Assembly (NCBI GenBank): GCA_047975545.1
Contig: JBKEDS010000045.1
Span: forward strand, 1-35,494
Source of the DNA: JBKEDS01 sp047975545
GTDB taxonomy: Bacteria; Bacteroidota; Bacteroidia; Flavobacteriales; Flavobacteriaceae
Direction: 5' to 3'
Length of the DNA stretch: 35,494 bases
Shown here one piece after another: positions 8,884 to 17,280 of the stretch; the stretch's first letter is position 1; every line of letters begins with the position of its first letter. The position numbers and the translations under genes are program-made. The notes under the pieces were generated by a model. The model had not been told where the DNA came from and searched no databases. It saw nothing but the letters and a program-made list of their open reading frames with translations.

Positions 8884-10260
8884 TTATGTTTTACCATAAA
8901 AAAGTGCTTTCATTTGTTCGAGTTCGTATTGTTTGTTTACAAATTTTTTATCGTTTTGGGGCCAGTTTTTTATGGCCCGTTCTTTTAGTTGGATTGCTTT
9001 TTTTGTTTTTCCTTTTTTATATAGCATTTCGGCTTTAAGGTCGTCCATAAAACAGTTTTCGGGTTTTAATTTATAGCCGTACGCTATCCACTTACTCAAG
9101 GTTTTATATTCGGTTTTGGAGGTTGTTCGGCTTAAATAGCCCTGCCCTTTCGAGGCTAAGTTTTTAAGGATTTTTGTAGCTTCAATACCGGTTTGGGCAT
9201 AGTCGAGCATGATTTTTGTTTTTTCGTTTGGGTTGCTGTCGTAGGTTTTTTTGTAGCGTTGGTAAAAGGCTTCGTCCTTTTCTTTAATTTCCACCATGGT
9301 TTTGCTGTTAATTAAGCTATCGACGTATTTTTGGGTTAGCGCCTTGTACGCTTCGTCGTCCTTCAGCAACGCATAATATGCCAGTTGGTCGTTTATTATA
9401 ACATCATTGCCAGCCAACTCTTCGGGTAGTTGTTTAAGCACATCGATATAGGTTTTCATTAAGGCCGCATCATTTTTTCGTAAAGCTGTTACTTTGGTAT
9501 TTTTAACAATTTGGGACTTTGCCCGCGACAAGCGTTTTTGTTCGTAGGTTGAGGCTTGCTGCATATAGGTTTCGTAATTTTGATTTAAAATAGCATCGGC
9601 TTTTCCGTTTAAAAGAAACAAATCGGTGTTGTTTAATATATAGTTCATCATTTCCGGGCCAGCTTCGTCCATTTCGGTTTGGACGTTTAACCAGGCTTCG
9701 ACGCCCTCGATTGGGATTTGTCCGTATTCCTTCATTTTTTCAACGTACATTTTTAAAAATTGTTCATCGTTTTTTTTATTTTGAAATGCTTGTTGAAGGT
9801 TTTCCAAACTATAATCGCTATCGACGGACGCTATGGCTTTTTGTCCGTTTTTTATAAAATATTCTACGGGCATGGAGCCTGTATCCTTAAACACTACCGC
9901 ACCGTCGGGCTTTAAATACAAAAAGGTTGGAAAGCCGGACACCTTATATGTTTTGGCTACGGTTGCGCCTTCTTTTTCGGCATCCAATTTTATGTTTACA
10001 AAAGCGTTGTTGTAAACTTGGCCTACTTCGGGAAGCACAAAAACATCCTTGTCCATTTTTTTGCACGGGCCGCACCAAACCGTATAAAAATCGACAAACA
10101 CCAGCTTTCCTTCTTTTTCGGCTTTGCTTAAGGCTTCTTCAAAATTTATTTTTTCGAAATGGATGCCTTGCGAAATGGCAAAAAAAGGCAACAGCAATGC
10201 ACTTATTAAAATTGATTTTTTGTTTAACACTGAATGTTTATTGATAGGTATAACTTCCAT
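8884..10260 (-). CDS. Exported thioredoxin-fold protein, copy 2
   Basis: Read from the ATG at 10260 the protein is 458 residues long, but that start lies 23 bp inside the upstream gene and adds ten residues before the signal peptide. A GTG at 10228-10230 sits 7 bp after the upstream stop, and the resulting start (VLNKKSILIS) aligns with MVNKKILIFI of copy 1, so GTG is the more likely start. The signal peptide ends near FFAISQG. The thioredoxin domain has WCGPC (Cys63 and Cys66 in the long numbering) and a cis-proline in SGFPTFLYL. The C-terminal 300 residues are helical and clearly resemble copy 3, for example in VEKMKEYGQ. A periplasmic disulfide reductase or chaperone role is inferred. A 196-bp gap with a MITE-like element follows. 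Confidence 0.88.
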   Translation of the reverse strand: MEVIPINKHSVLNKKSILISALLLPFFAISQGIHFEKINFEEALSKAEKEGKLVFVDFYTVWCGPCKKMDKDVFVLPEVGQVYNNAFVNIKLDAEKEGATVAKTYKVSGFPTFLYLKPDGAVVFKDTGSMPVEYFIKNGQKAIASVDSDYSLENLQQAFQNKKNDEQFLKMYVEKMKEYGQIPIEGVEAWLNVQTEMDEAGPEMMNYILNNTDLFLLNGKADAILNQNYETYMQQASTYEQKRLSRAKSQIVKNTKVTALRKNDAALMKTYIDVLKQLPEELAGNDVIINDQLAYYALLKDDEAYKALTQKYVDSLINSKTMVEIKEKDEAFYQRYKKTYDSNPNEKTKIMLDYAQTGIEATKILKNLASKGQGYLSRTTSKTEYKTLSKWIAYGYKLKPENCFMDDLKAEMLYKKGKTKKAIQLKERAIKNWPQNDKKFVNKQYELEQMKALFYGKT

Positions 10261-11590
10261 TTTTTATTTGTTCTAATTCGTAGGCTTTGGTGGATAGTTT
10301 TTTATCGGATTTCGGCCAATTGTTTAGGGCTTGCTCCTTGTATTGTATGGCTTTTTTAATTTTTCCTTTTGCGTAATAATAATGGGCATTTAAATTGTCG
10401 ATATAATAACTGCCAGATTGCGCCTTGTAGCCGTAATCTATCCAATTTTCAACAATTTTATACTCTTTGTTTTTTGTGATTTTTGACAAATAGGCTTGCC
10501 CAACATCGTCGATACGGTTAACCAAAGCGCTTGAATACCCGCCCCGAATTTTTAATTCTTTTAAGGCTTCTACAACTTTTGGGTTATTGCTCCCTTCGTA
10601 TTTTTTTGCGGTTTGTTGGTATGTGTTTTGGTCTTGTTCGCGAACATACCCAATAGGGTTAGCCGCCATAAGACTGTCCATATATTGTATGGCCGTAGCT
10701 TTATAATTTTTGTTGTCTTTTAACAATGAATAATATAGCAGTTTATGTTCCAGCACATTACCCGATTTGTATTTTTCGGGCAGTTTTTGCCAAGCATTTA
10801 TAAATAGCAGCATTAACTCCGGGCTTTTAACATCCAGAGCTTGCACTTTGGTATTCAGCACAAGGTGGAGCTTTAACTGGTTTAGGGTTTTTTCTTCACT
10901 TTTGGTGGCAATATCCATATACGTGTTAAAATTTGCATACAGGATTTCCTCGGCTTTGCCCCCGGCAACCAAATATTTGGCATTGTTAATAAGGTACTCC
11001 ATCATATCGACGTCGTTTTCCTTTATTTCGGTTTGTACTTTTAACCAAGCCTCTATACCGTAAACGGGGCTTTGGCCGTATTCTTTTAGCTTTTCAACAT
11101 AAACTTTTAAAAAATGCTCGTCGGTTTGTTTTTGGGCAAAGTCGTTTTGGAGTTTTTCCAAACTGTACTTGCTCGTTACCGAGGTTATGGCATTATGCCC
11201 CAATTCCAAAATATCCTTTACGGGCTTGGCCCCGGTATCCTTATAGGCTATATTGCCGTCGGGCGTTAAAAACAGTAATGTTGGGTATGCCGATACATTG
11301 TACTTTTTTGCCGCTTCAAGCCCTTCTTTTTCGGCATTTAATTTTATGCTTACAAACGCTTTATTGTAAAGTGCGCCAACTTCGGGCAGTGGAAACACCA
11401 TTTTGCTTAATTGCTTGCACGGCACGCACCACATGGTGTAAAAATCGACAAACACCAATTTGTCTTCTACCTTTGCTTTTACCAAGGCTTCTTCTAAAGA
11501 AATAGGGCGAAACTCGATGCCTTGGGCGTTTGTTGCAAACCCGCATAAAAGCATTAGTGTTAGTAGAATTTGAAAGCGTTTTTTAATCAT
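10238..11590 (-). CDS. Exported thioredoxin-fold protein, copy 3
   Basis: This 450-residue protein has a signal peptide (about 1-23, ending FATNAQG). Its thioredoxin domain carries WCVPC (Cys55, Cys58), with valine instead of the glycine found in the other two copies, and a cis-proline in SAYPTLLFL. The dipeptide between the cysteines tunes redox potential in this fold, so the three copies may differ in activity. The C-terminal 300 residues match copy 2 over their length (VEKLKEYGQ, WLKVQTE), which points to tandem duplication. It is the first of the three thioredoxin-fold genes in transcription order and lies 250 bp after M16 peptidase copy B. That gap holds a hairpin, and TATATTTA lies about 25 bases before the ATG, a near match to the -7 consensus. 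Confidence 0.88.
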   Translation of the reverse strand: MIKKRFQILLTLMLLCGFATNAQGIEFRPISLEEALVKAKVEDKLVFVDFYTMWCVPCKQLSKMVFPLPEVGALYNKAFVSIKLNAEKEGLEAAKKYNVSAYPTLLFLTPDGNIAYKDTGAKPVKDILELGHNAITSVTSKYSLEKLQNDFAQKQTDEHFLKVYVEKLKEYGQSPVYGIEAWLKVQTEIKENDVDMMEYLINNAKYLVAGGKAEEILYANFNTYMDIATKSEEKTLNQLKLHLVLNTKVQALDVKSPELMLLFINAWQKLPEKYKSGNVLEHKLLYYSLLKDNKNYKATAIQYMDSLMAANPIGYVREQDQNTYQQTAKKYEGSNNPKVVEALKELKIRGGYSSALVNRIDDVGQAYLSKITKNKEYKIVENWIDYGYKAQSGSYYIDNLNAHYYYAKGKIKKAIQYKEQALNNWPKSDKKLSTKAYELEQIKNGSYTYQ

Positions 11591-11627
11591 TTTTAATACT
11601 AATTAAATATATTTTGCACAAAAAGAG

Positions 11628-11651
11628 ACCTTTCGACTGCTCAGGGTGACA
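11628..11651. repeat. Flavobacterial intergenic repeat fragment
   Basis: The 24 bases from 11628 contain CTTTCGACTGCTCAGGGTGA, one arm of a GTCACCCTGAG...GTCGAAAGG type repeat that is scattered through Bacteroidota genomes. No matching second arm was found nearby, so it appears to be a remnant. It lies in the 250-bp gap between M16 copy B and the thioredoxin-fold genes. The rest of that gap, apart from the hairpin at 11759-11789, shows nothing recognisable. Confidence 0.5.
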
Positions 11652-11758
11652 ATTCCCAAAACCATGATACTTTATTTTTGTTCCTTCTCCTTTCACCCTA
11701 CACGTTAAAGACGTATTTTTTTATGTAAAGAGTGACAGTAAGGTTTAAACAAAACATA

Positions 11759-11789
11759 CACGGTGGCTTCGACAAGCTCAGCCACCGTG
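11759..11789. repeat. Perfect 10-bp hairpin between M16 copy B and the thioredoxin-fold genes
   Basis: CACGGTGGCT (11759-11768) and AGCCACCGTG (11780-11789) pair perfectly around an 11-base loop containing CGACAAGCTC. It begins 51 bases after the M16 stop in the direction of transcription. No uninterrupted T run follows on the minus strand (TATGTTTTGTTT), so it may be a processing or attenuation hairpin or a dispersed repeat rather than a strong terminator. Confidence 0.65.
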
Positions 11790-11840
11790 CCCAAAACAGC
11801 TTTCCCTCCCTTGATAACCGGTTTATTACGAGTGACTAAT

Positions 11841-14624
11841 TCAACTTTTAGGGTGTCGGACAAAAACAAAATAATCGTTTAAATGGATTATGGTTTTCAT
11901 GGCTGTTTTTAATTCTGAAGCCGACAAGCCTTTTATCAGCTTTTCCAATTCCTTTATTGTTGGCAATTTACCGTATTTAAGTTGCCATTGTAGGTAGGTT
12001 TCGGTTATCTGCGCCTCGTCGTAAAACGCCATAAGGCATTCGCTACCCAACATGGCTTTTAGTTTTTTAATTTCGGCTTTATTTAAATTGGCCTCGTGCA
12101 TGGGCCGCAATACTTCGTTTTTAAAAATGGTAATGGATTGCTCGATATTTTTATAGTCGGTCATATACCGTAAACTTACGGCCCTAACCTTATTTGGCGC
12201 TTGGTAAGCGTAAGCCCCGGAACCCAAGCCATAGGTTAGCCCGTATTTTTTCCGCAGGATTTCAAACATTTTTTTGTAACCGTAACGCGATATGGCCTGA
12301 TAAATAAGCTCGTTTTTTAAACTTGCCTTGCCTTCAAATTGTTGCGTAAACAAATGCTCGGCATAGCCCAAAGGTTTAGTCCAAGAGGAAGCGTGGTAAA
12401 CCTTGCCATTGGCTTGTTTTACTTCCGGATTTTTTAAGGCTTCGGAATTTGAAACCTCAACAGGCTTAACCGGTGCCACATAAGTTGAAATAAGGCTTTC
12501 GGCATTGCTTGGCAAATTGCCCCTAACGTATATTACCGCATTGTTTAAGCAGGCCTTTAATGTTTGATTATATTGAAAAAACCGATTGGCATTTTGTTGG
12601 TTTACAACGCCACCCGCCTTAGTTTCAAGAAATTGCCCCAAAGCCGATTGCCTGAGTTCGGTGTACAACATATCGTTGCTTTGTTCTTTTTTGTTGAAAC
12701 GCTCAAAACGGTTTATAATATCGCCTGCATTGGTTGGCGTGGCTTGGGTAAAACTTAAATTGAAAATTTTAAGCATTTCGGCAAATACTTGGGTCGGGGC
12801 TTTTAAGGTGTACCGATAATTGTAATTTGAAACTTCTATTTTCTTAACAATATTCATTTTTCGCTGCAAGGTAGCGGCTTCGGAAGCGTTGTAAGTACCA
12901 AAACCGCCTTCTACATATTCCGCAACATCCTTAAAAAATGCCCTATCCGTTTCGGGTACGGCATTTAATCCCGATGCGCCCAAAACCTTGATTTTGCAAA
13001 GTGTTTCTTTAGTGTTATGTAGCACTACAGAAATACCGTTTTGATAGGTAAACAACACCATATCGTCGGCCAATTGGCGGCGTTCCGCTATTTTTTCCGG
13101 CGTTGGTGTTTCTATTTCTACAGCAACGGGAACCACATTGTCTTTTTTAAAGCCTTTGGGTTTTGGTTTTTTAAATTGATAGGGATTTGCTTGTAATTTG
13201 CCTATATTTTCAAATTTATTTAGGATGGTTGTTTCATTAAAATCCGGGGTAAACGCAACCGAAGTACTATCGAACAAAATGGTTTTGTGGTTGGAAACAA
13301 AACGGTTTAATATGGGCGTAAAATCGTCGGGACTTAAATTTTTATAAGCCTGTTTTGCCAATTCGTACCGGGTTTTGCCCGAAAGCGGCGTGTTTCCCCT
13401 AAAAAAATAATCTTCTATTTTGTTAAGGTCTATAAAGCTATCGTTGTTATATTTTTCGTAATGCCCTAATTGCTGTTGCGAAAAAAATGTAATTTCTTCC
13501 TGTAAAATACCGTGGGTTTTGGCTTGTGCCACGACCTTACAAAAACCGTTTAACATAGAAACATAAGAGGCCGAATCCGCTTCGGATTTCAACCTAAAAA
13601 CATACAATTTGTTGCCCGGTAAAATACCCGAAACATTGGTTACGGAATTACCAAAAAGCTGTTTATCGCTGTTTTTTAAACGGGCTTCGATAATATTGGT
13701 AAAAAGGTTATCGACCAAACCTTGCTTAAAGTTTTCATAAGTATCTTCGCCTACCCTTTTTTCCTTAAAGGCCAAACTTAAAACCGTTCCGGATTTGTTG
13801 CCCTTGCCTTCTTTGTAATTACCGGAAATAACGGTTTTGTTATAGAGTTTTAAATATTCGCTTCTTTTTGTCGAGCCATTTACTTTTGGAGTATCGCTAA
13901 ATATTTTATTGAGTAATTTTATGGTTTTTTCTTCGTTCACCTTACCTATTATAACCAAAGCCAAACGGTCGGGCGTGTAGTTGGCCTTATAAAAATCCCG
14001 CAATTGGTTTGCGGTAATAGAGGCAACATCTTCTTTTGAACCCAAGCCGTTATGCCCTTCGAGGTGGGTGCCTATTACAAAAGGCGATACTACGCCATCG
14101 CCCCTTAGTTTTAGCTCTTCGTAAATAATTTTCTTTTCTATTTCAAGTTCATTGGGGTTCATTTCCAAGTTGTACATCCAATCTTTTAGCAGGTACAGGC
14201 TTTTTTTTAAGTAGGCATCGTTTCCTGCCGGAATGGAAAGGTGGTATTCGGTTTTAATGTTACTTACCGAACCGTTAAACTCCTTTCCTTGCTGCAAGCC
14301 CATGTTTTCAAGTGTTTCCAGGGTTTTATGCCCGGGATAGTTTTTGCTGCCCTTAAACACCATGTGCTCCAAAAAATGGGCAATGCCGCGTTGGTCGGGC
14401 GTTTCTATTAACGACCCTATTTCGGATAAAACGTGTAGGCTTACTTTGCCCGGTTCGCCCTCGGGAAGCAAATAATACGAAAAACCATTATCGAGTTTTT
14501 TGTACTTTATATTTTGGGGCATTGACAATTGTTGAGAGAAACCGAAGCAGGTTGCTGCCAATGCCCAAAATACGAGGACTAACTTAAAATTAAGGTGAAT
14601 ATTTAATGCTTTAGATTTTATCAT
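11841..14624 (-). CDS. M16 family zinc metallopeptidase (insulinase/pitrilysin-like), copy B
   Basis: The 927-residue protein has an N-terminal hydrophobic segment ending near FGFSQQ (about residue 31), read as a signal peptide. HFLEH (His83, Glu86, His87) gives the inverted zinc site, and Glu163 in the stretch ELEIEKKIIYEE is the likely third ligand. The second M16 half lacks HxxEH. Sequence and spacing differ enough from copy A (4469-7297) that the two are old paralogues, not a recent duplication. It starts 16 bp after the stop of the 491-residue lipoprotein, so it should share the transcript of the SusCD genes. The probable role is periplasmic degradation of imported peptides. The long first gap downstream (250 bp) may separate it from the thioredoxin-fold genes. 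Confidence 0.92.
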   Translation of the reverse strand: MIKSKALNIHLNFKLVLVFWALAATCFGFSQQLSMPQNIKYKKLDNGFSYYLLPEGEPGKVSLHVLSEIGSLIETPDQRGIAHFLEHMVFKGSKNYPGHKTLETLENMGLQQGKEFNGSVSNIKTEYHLSIPAGNDAYLKKSLYLLKDWMYNLEMNPNELEIEKKIIYEELKLRGDGVVSPFVIGTHLEGHNGLGSKEDVASITANQLRDFYKANYTPDRLALVIIGKVNEEKTIKLLNKIFSDTPKVNGSTKRSEYLKLYNKTVISGNYKEGKGNKSGTVLSLAFKEKRVGEDTYENFKQGLVDNLFTNIIEARLKNSDKQLFGNSVTNVSGILPGNKLYVFRLKSEADSASYVSMLNGFCKVVAQAKTHGILQEEITFFSQQQLGHYEKYNNDSFIDLNKIEDYFFRGNTPLSGKTRYELAKQAYKNLSPDDFTPILNRFVSNHKTILFDSTSVAFTPDFNETTILNKFENIGKLQANPYQFKKPKPKGFKKDNVVPVAVEIETPTPEKIAERRQLADDMVLFTYQNGISVVLHNTKETLCKIKVLGASGLNAVPETDRAFFKDVAEYVEGGFGTYNASEAATLQRKMNIVKKIEVSNYNYRYTLKAPTQVFAEMLKIFNLSFTQATPTNAGDIINRFERFNKKEQSNDMLYTELRQSALGQFLETKAGGVVNQQNANRFFQYNQTLKACLNNAVIYVRGNLPSNAESLISTYVAPVKPVEVSNSEALKNPEVKQANGKVYHASSWTKPLGYAEHLFTQQFEGKASLKNELIYQAISRYGYKKMFEILRKKYGLTYGLGSGAYAYQAPNKVRAVSLRYMTDYKNIEQSITIFKNEVLRPMHEANLNKAEIKKLKAMLGSECLMAFYDEAQITETYLQWQLKYGKLPTIKELEKLIKGLSASELKTAMKTIIHLNDYFVFVRHPKS

Positions 14625-14640
14625 TTAAACGAAATAAAAT

Positions 14641-16116
14641 TTATTCGTCGTAAAAAAACGTAAAGGTTTCCGTGTTTCCCGCCGACGAACTTGAGGTAAA
14701 CACCCTTGTAATTTTTGTTATTTTACCTTGGTTGTCGGTTTCGTAGGTATAAGAAGGCAAACGGATTAACGACGACGGGCTGGAAGCCGTTGCCGCTGTT
14801 TTGGTCATGATATACTTATTGAGGAACATTTCGTTTGAAAAGTCGAAAACACCCGAGCTGGTAAACAAAACCGGAGGCATGCCCTCGGTATAGGTTGGCA
14901 TAATAACCGGATCGTATTCGGAGCGGTGCTGCCTTCTGTCGTTTCGGGTCATGTAGCTTTGCAACTGCCAATATTCGCCAAATATTTGTTCGCCCAAACC
15001 AAAGGGGTCGCTATAATAAATATTGTTAACGGTTGAAGACGTATCGAACGACAAAATAGCGCCCGTGGCATCGTTGTACACAAAATTATCGGCTTCTACC
15101 GCTATATCGCCTACTATAACATTTCCGCCTTCGTACTCAATGCTTTGGGATTCTATATTTGTAATTTTTTTAGTCCCGGCTTCGTAGTTAATATAGTTGT
15201 ACTTATCATCGGTATAAGTGCCGTCGGATTTTATTAATCGGTAAAAAATAGTATCGACCATTTTTAGGGTATTGTAACTAAACTCGTGGCGGTAATTGTA
15301 GCCGTTTGTTGAAAAAAGATAATCGAAAGCCGTCATGTTTTCCTCGGTATCGTATTCAAACTTAACGGTAATTAAGGCCCCGCTACTATTAACATAGTTA
15401 ATCTGGATTGGCCGTGTTATGTCCTGGCCTTTGGTTACGGCAATAGTAGTGGTGGAGGATTGCCCCGCACTATCGGTAACCATAATATCGATATTATAGG
15501 TTATACCGGCTTCCATGCTTCCCAAAAACACCAGTTGCTTTAAAACCATTTCGCTTAACGGGCTGGTTGGGTCGGCTTCGAAACTATATTGCTCCTCGCC
15601 CTCGAATATTATTTTTACCGTACCAATAGTATTAAGCCCCGTGGACACAATGCCCTTTACGTAATAAGCCGGTGCCACGACCGCAACATTGTTGCCACCC
15701 ACCAATTTAACTTCGGGATATGAAAAGCCTTTTACCGATATTCGTATGCCACGGTTAAAACTTCGGTTATCGGTATCAACCACTTTTACAATGTAATTTA
15801 GTACGGTATCTTTTTCAAAAGGGGTTAAATCCACCCGATAATCGAAATTGAAATTGGTTTTGCCGTTATAGTCGTTTATGGCCGATAGTACATTGTAATT
15901 GGTGGCATCGATTAAATCGATAGTTTCCACACCGTTGGGAACGCTCATTTTAAGGTTTATATCGTAGTAATCGGCGGTATCGCGACGTATTTCAACACGG
16001 GTATCGGTAAGTTCGAAACCTGGGTCGGGAAAAGCGGGATCGCTTTCGCATGCCTGAAACGCCACAATCACCAATACCCCAATTAACAGTATATATAGTG
16101 TTTTAGTTGTTTTCAT
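14641..16116 (-). CDS. SusCD-associated lipoprotein with Ig-like domains
   Basis: This 491-residue protein has a type II signal peptide with lipobox FQAC (Cys23), followed by ESDP, consistent with outer-membrane anchoring. Two or more beta-sandwich, Ig-like stretches occupy about residues 35-130 and 130-225. The C-terminal part is rich in aromatic beta strands and ends with a short repeat-like segment (SYTYETDNQGKITKI). I do not recognise a named family. Its place, 22 bp after the Mx1-like lipoprotein and 16 bp before M16 copy B, is where SusE/SusF-type accessory proteins occur. I infer a surface substrate-binding role from position only. Confidence 0.75.
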   Translation of the reverse strand: MKTTKTLYILLIGVLVIVAFQACESDPAFPDPGFELTDTRVEIRRDTADYYDINLKMSVPNGVETIDLIDATNYNVLSAINDYNGKTNFNFDYRVDLTPFEKDTVLNYIVKVVDTDNRSFNRGIRISVKGFSYPEVKLVGGNNVAVVAPAYYVKGIVSTGLNTIGTVKIIFEGEEQYSFEADPTSPLSEMVLKQLVFLGSMEAGITYNIDIMVTDSAGQSSTTTIAVTKGQDITRPIQINYVNSSGALITVKFEYDTEENMTAFDYLFSTNGYNYRHEFSYNTLKMVDTIFYRLIKSDGTYTDDKYNYINYEAGTKKITNIESQSIEYEGGNVIVGDIAVEADNFVYNDATGAILSFDTSSTVNNIYYSDPFGLGEQIFGEYWQLQSYMTRNDRRQHRSEYDPVIMPTYTEGMPPVLFTSSGVFDFSNEMFLNKYIMTKTAATASSPSSLIRLPSYTYETDNQGKITKITRVFTSSSSAGNTETFTFFYDE

Positions 16117-16138
16117 ATTTTTCGGTTTTAGTTGTTGG

Positions 16139-17245
16139 TTAAAGCGCTTCCAAAGCGGGATTGATGCTTACAATATCGACGCCCCAAGTGGTTAGCAAAT
16201 CGCGCAAAATAACAAGGTTGGCTTGTATGTTTTCCGGAAATGCCAATAGCTCGGATTCGTATCGGTGAATCATTTCATTTATATAACTTCTAACATCCAC
16301 GGCTTTGCCTGCCACAAAACTATACGTTGGGCGCAATGCTTTTAGGTGGGTAATCCTTGTAGGCAGCCTATTGCCATCCTCGTCGTAACTTTGGTAATAG
16401 GTGCGCAAGCCCGACGAGGCATAAAAATAGGTAGCATCGATAAAGCCGAGGGAATAAAACCAATCTTTATCGATAACGTAAACCGTTTTTTCGTCGCCCC
16501 AGTTCATATACGCTTTATATGGTGCTTCCATATTTTGGCCGTAGTAAGTGCTTTTTCCCTCGAAAAACGAATCGGGCACTTCGTTGTACAAATCGTGCAT
16601 GCCCATAATACGGCACAGTAAAATATAGAAATTGTCTTTTGTATACTCGTCTATATCCTTGGCCACCTCGTCCTGGTTAACGGCAAACACAATAGAATTG
16701 GCATTATAAACAGCACGCAGGGCGCTTGTGGCCTTGCTGCTGTACCGGGATTCCGATTCCACCAAAACCGAACCGCTTTCGCCCGTAACCTCGCTATCGG
16801 AAAAAACGGATTCGCTTAACAGCACCTTATAGGGCATTAAGCCCGCTATTCGGGTATTGGGTTTAAAGTATTTAAACAACGTGGTATCGATAAAAGTAAC
16901 CGCCTGCTCGACATAAGCGTTGTATGCCGGCACGTCCTCGGCGGCCATAATACCAAGCGTATCGGTAAACAAGGTTTTTAGCTCGGGGATTTCTATTCCT
17001 TCCCACCTTGCGGCTTCACCAGAGGTAGAGGCTACGTAGGCAAAATCGAGAATGTTATCGTACTGGTAAAGCACCCCAGAATTGTAGGTGGCGTACAAGT
17101 TGGCAATGGTCGGATTGTTTAAATCTATTTGGGTTGCTACCCTGTCCTCGTCGGTATTAGAGGGCTTTAAGGCGGCTTCGTCGCTATTGCATGCCATTGC
17201 AAAAAATGCAACCAATACGGCGTATATGTACAATTGTGTTTTCAT
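16139..17245 (-). CDS. Peptidase_Mx1-like lipoprotein with degenerate zinc site
   Basis: This 368-residue lipoprotein has lipobox AMAC (Cys19). From memory of the family, it follows the layout of the SusD-associated putative zinc metallopeptidases (Peptidase_Mx1): a YNSGVLYQYD-like N-terminal segment, a central helix where the active site normally lies, a SLGFIDATY-like segment and a C-terminal stretch ILRDLLTTWGVDI. Family members carry LLHEFAH followed by LH; here the aligned residues are LLCRIMGMH (Cys211-Gly215 in place of HEFAH), so both zinc-binding histidines and the catalytic glutamate are absent. It is probably not an active peptidase and may have become a substrate-binding subunit. 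It lies between susD (35 bp) and the Ig-like lipoprotein (22 bp). The family assignment rests on pattern recognition and needs a profile search. Confidence 0.68.
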   Translation of the reverse strand: MKTQLYIYAVLVAFFAMACNSDEAALKPSNTDEDRVATQIDLNNPTIANLYATYNSGVLYQYDNILDFAYVASTSGEAARWEGIEIPELKTLFTDTLGIMAAEDVPAYNAYVEQAVTFIDTTLFKYFKPNTRIAGLMPYKVLLSESVFSDSEVTGESGSVLVESESRYSSKATSALRAVYNANSIVFAVNQDEVAKDIDEYTKDNFYILLCRIMGMHDLYNEVPDSFFEGKSTYYGQNMEAPYKAYMNWGDEKTVYVIDKDWFYSLGFIDATYFYASSGLRTYYQSYDEDGNRLPTRITHLKALRPTYSFVAGKAVDVRSYINEMIHRYESELLAFPENIQANLVILRDLLTTWGVDIVSINPALEAL

Positions 17246-17280
17246 TGGTTTTGTTTTAAAATTAATGCTGTAACATGTTT

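Noticed and set aside
11759..11789. Rho-independent terminator of M16 copy B
   Set aside because: The stem is strong but no continuous T run follows on the transcribed strand.
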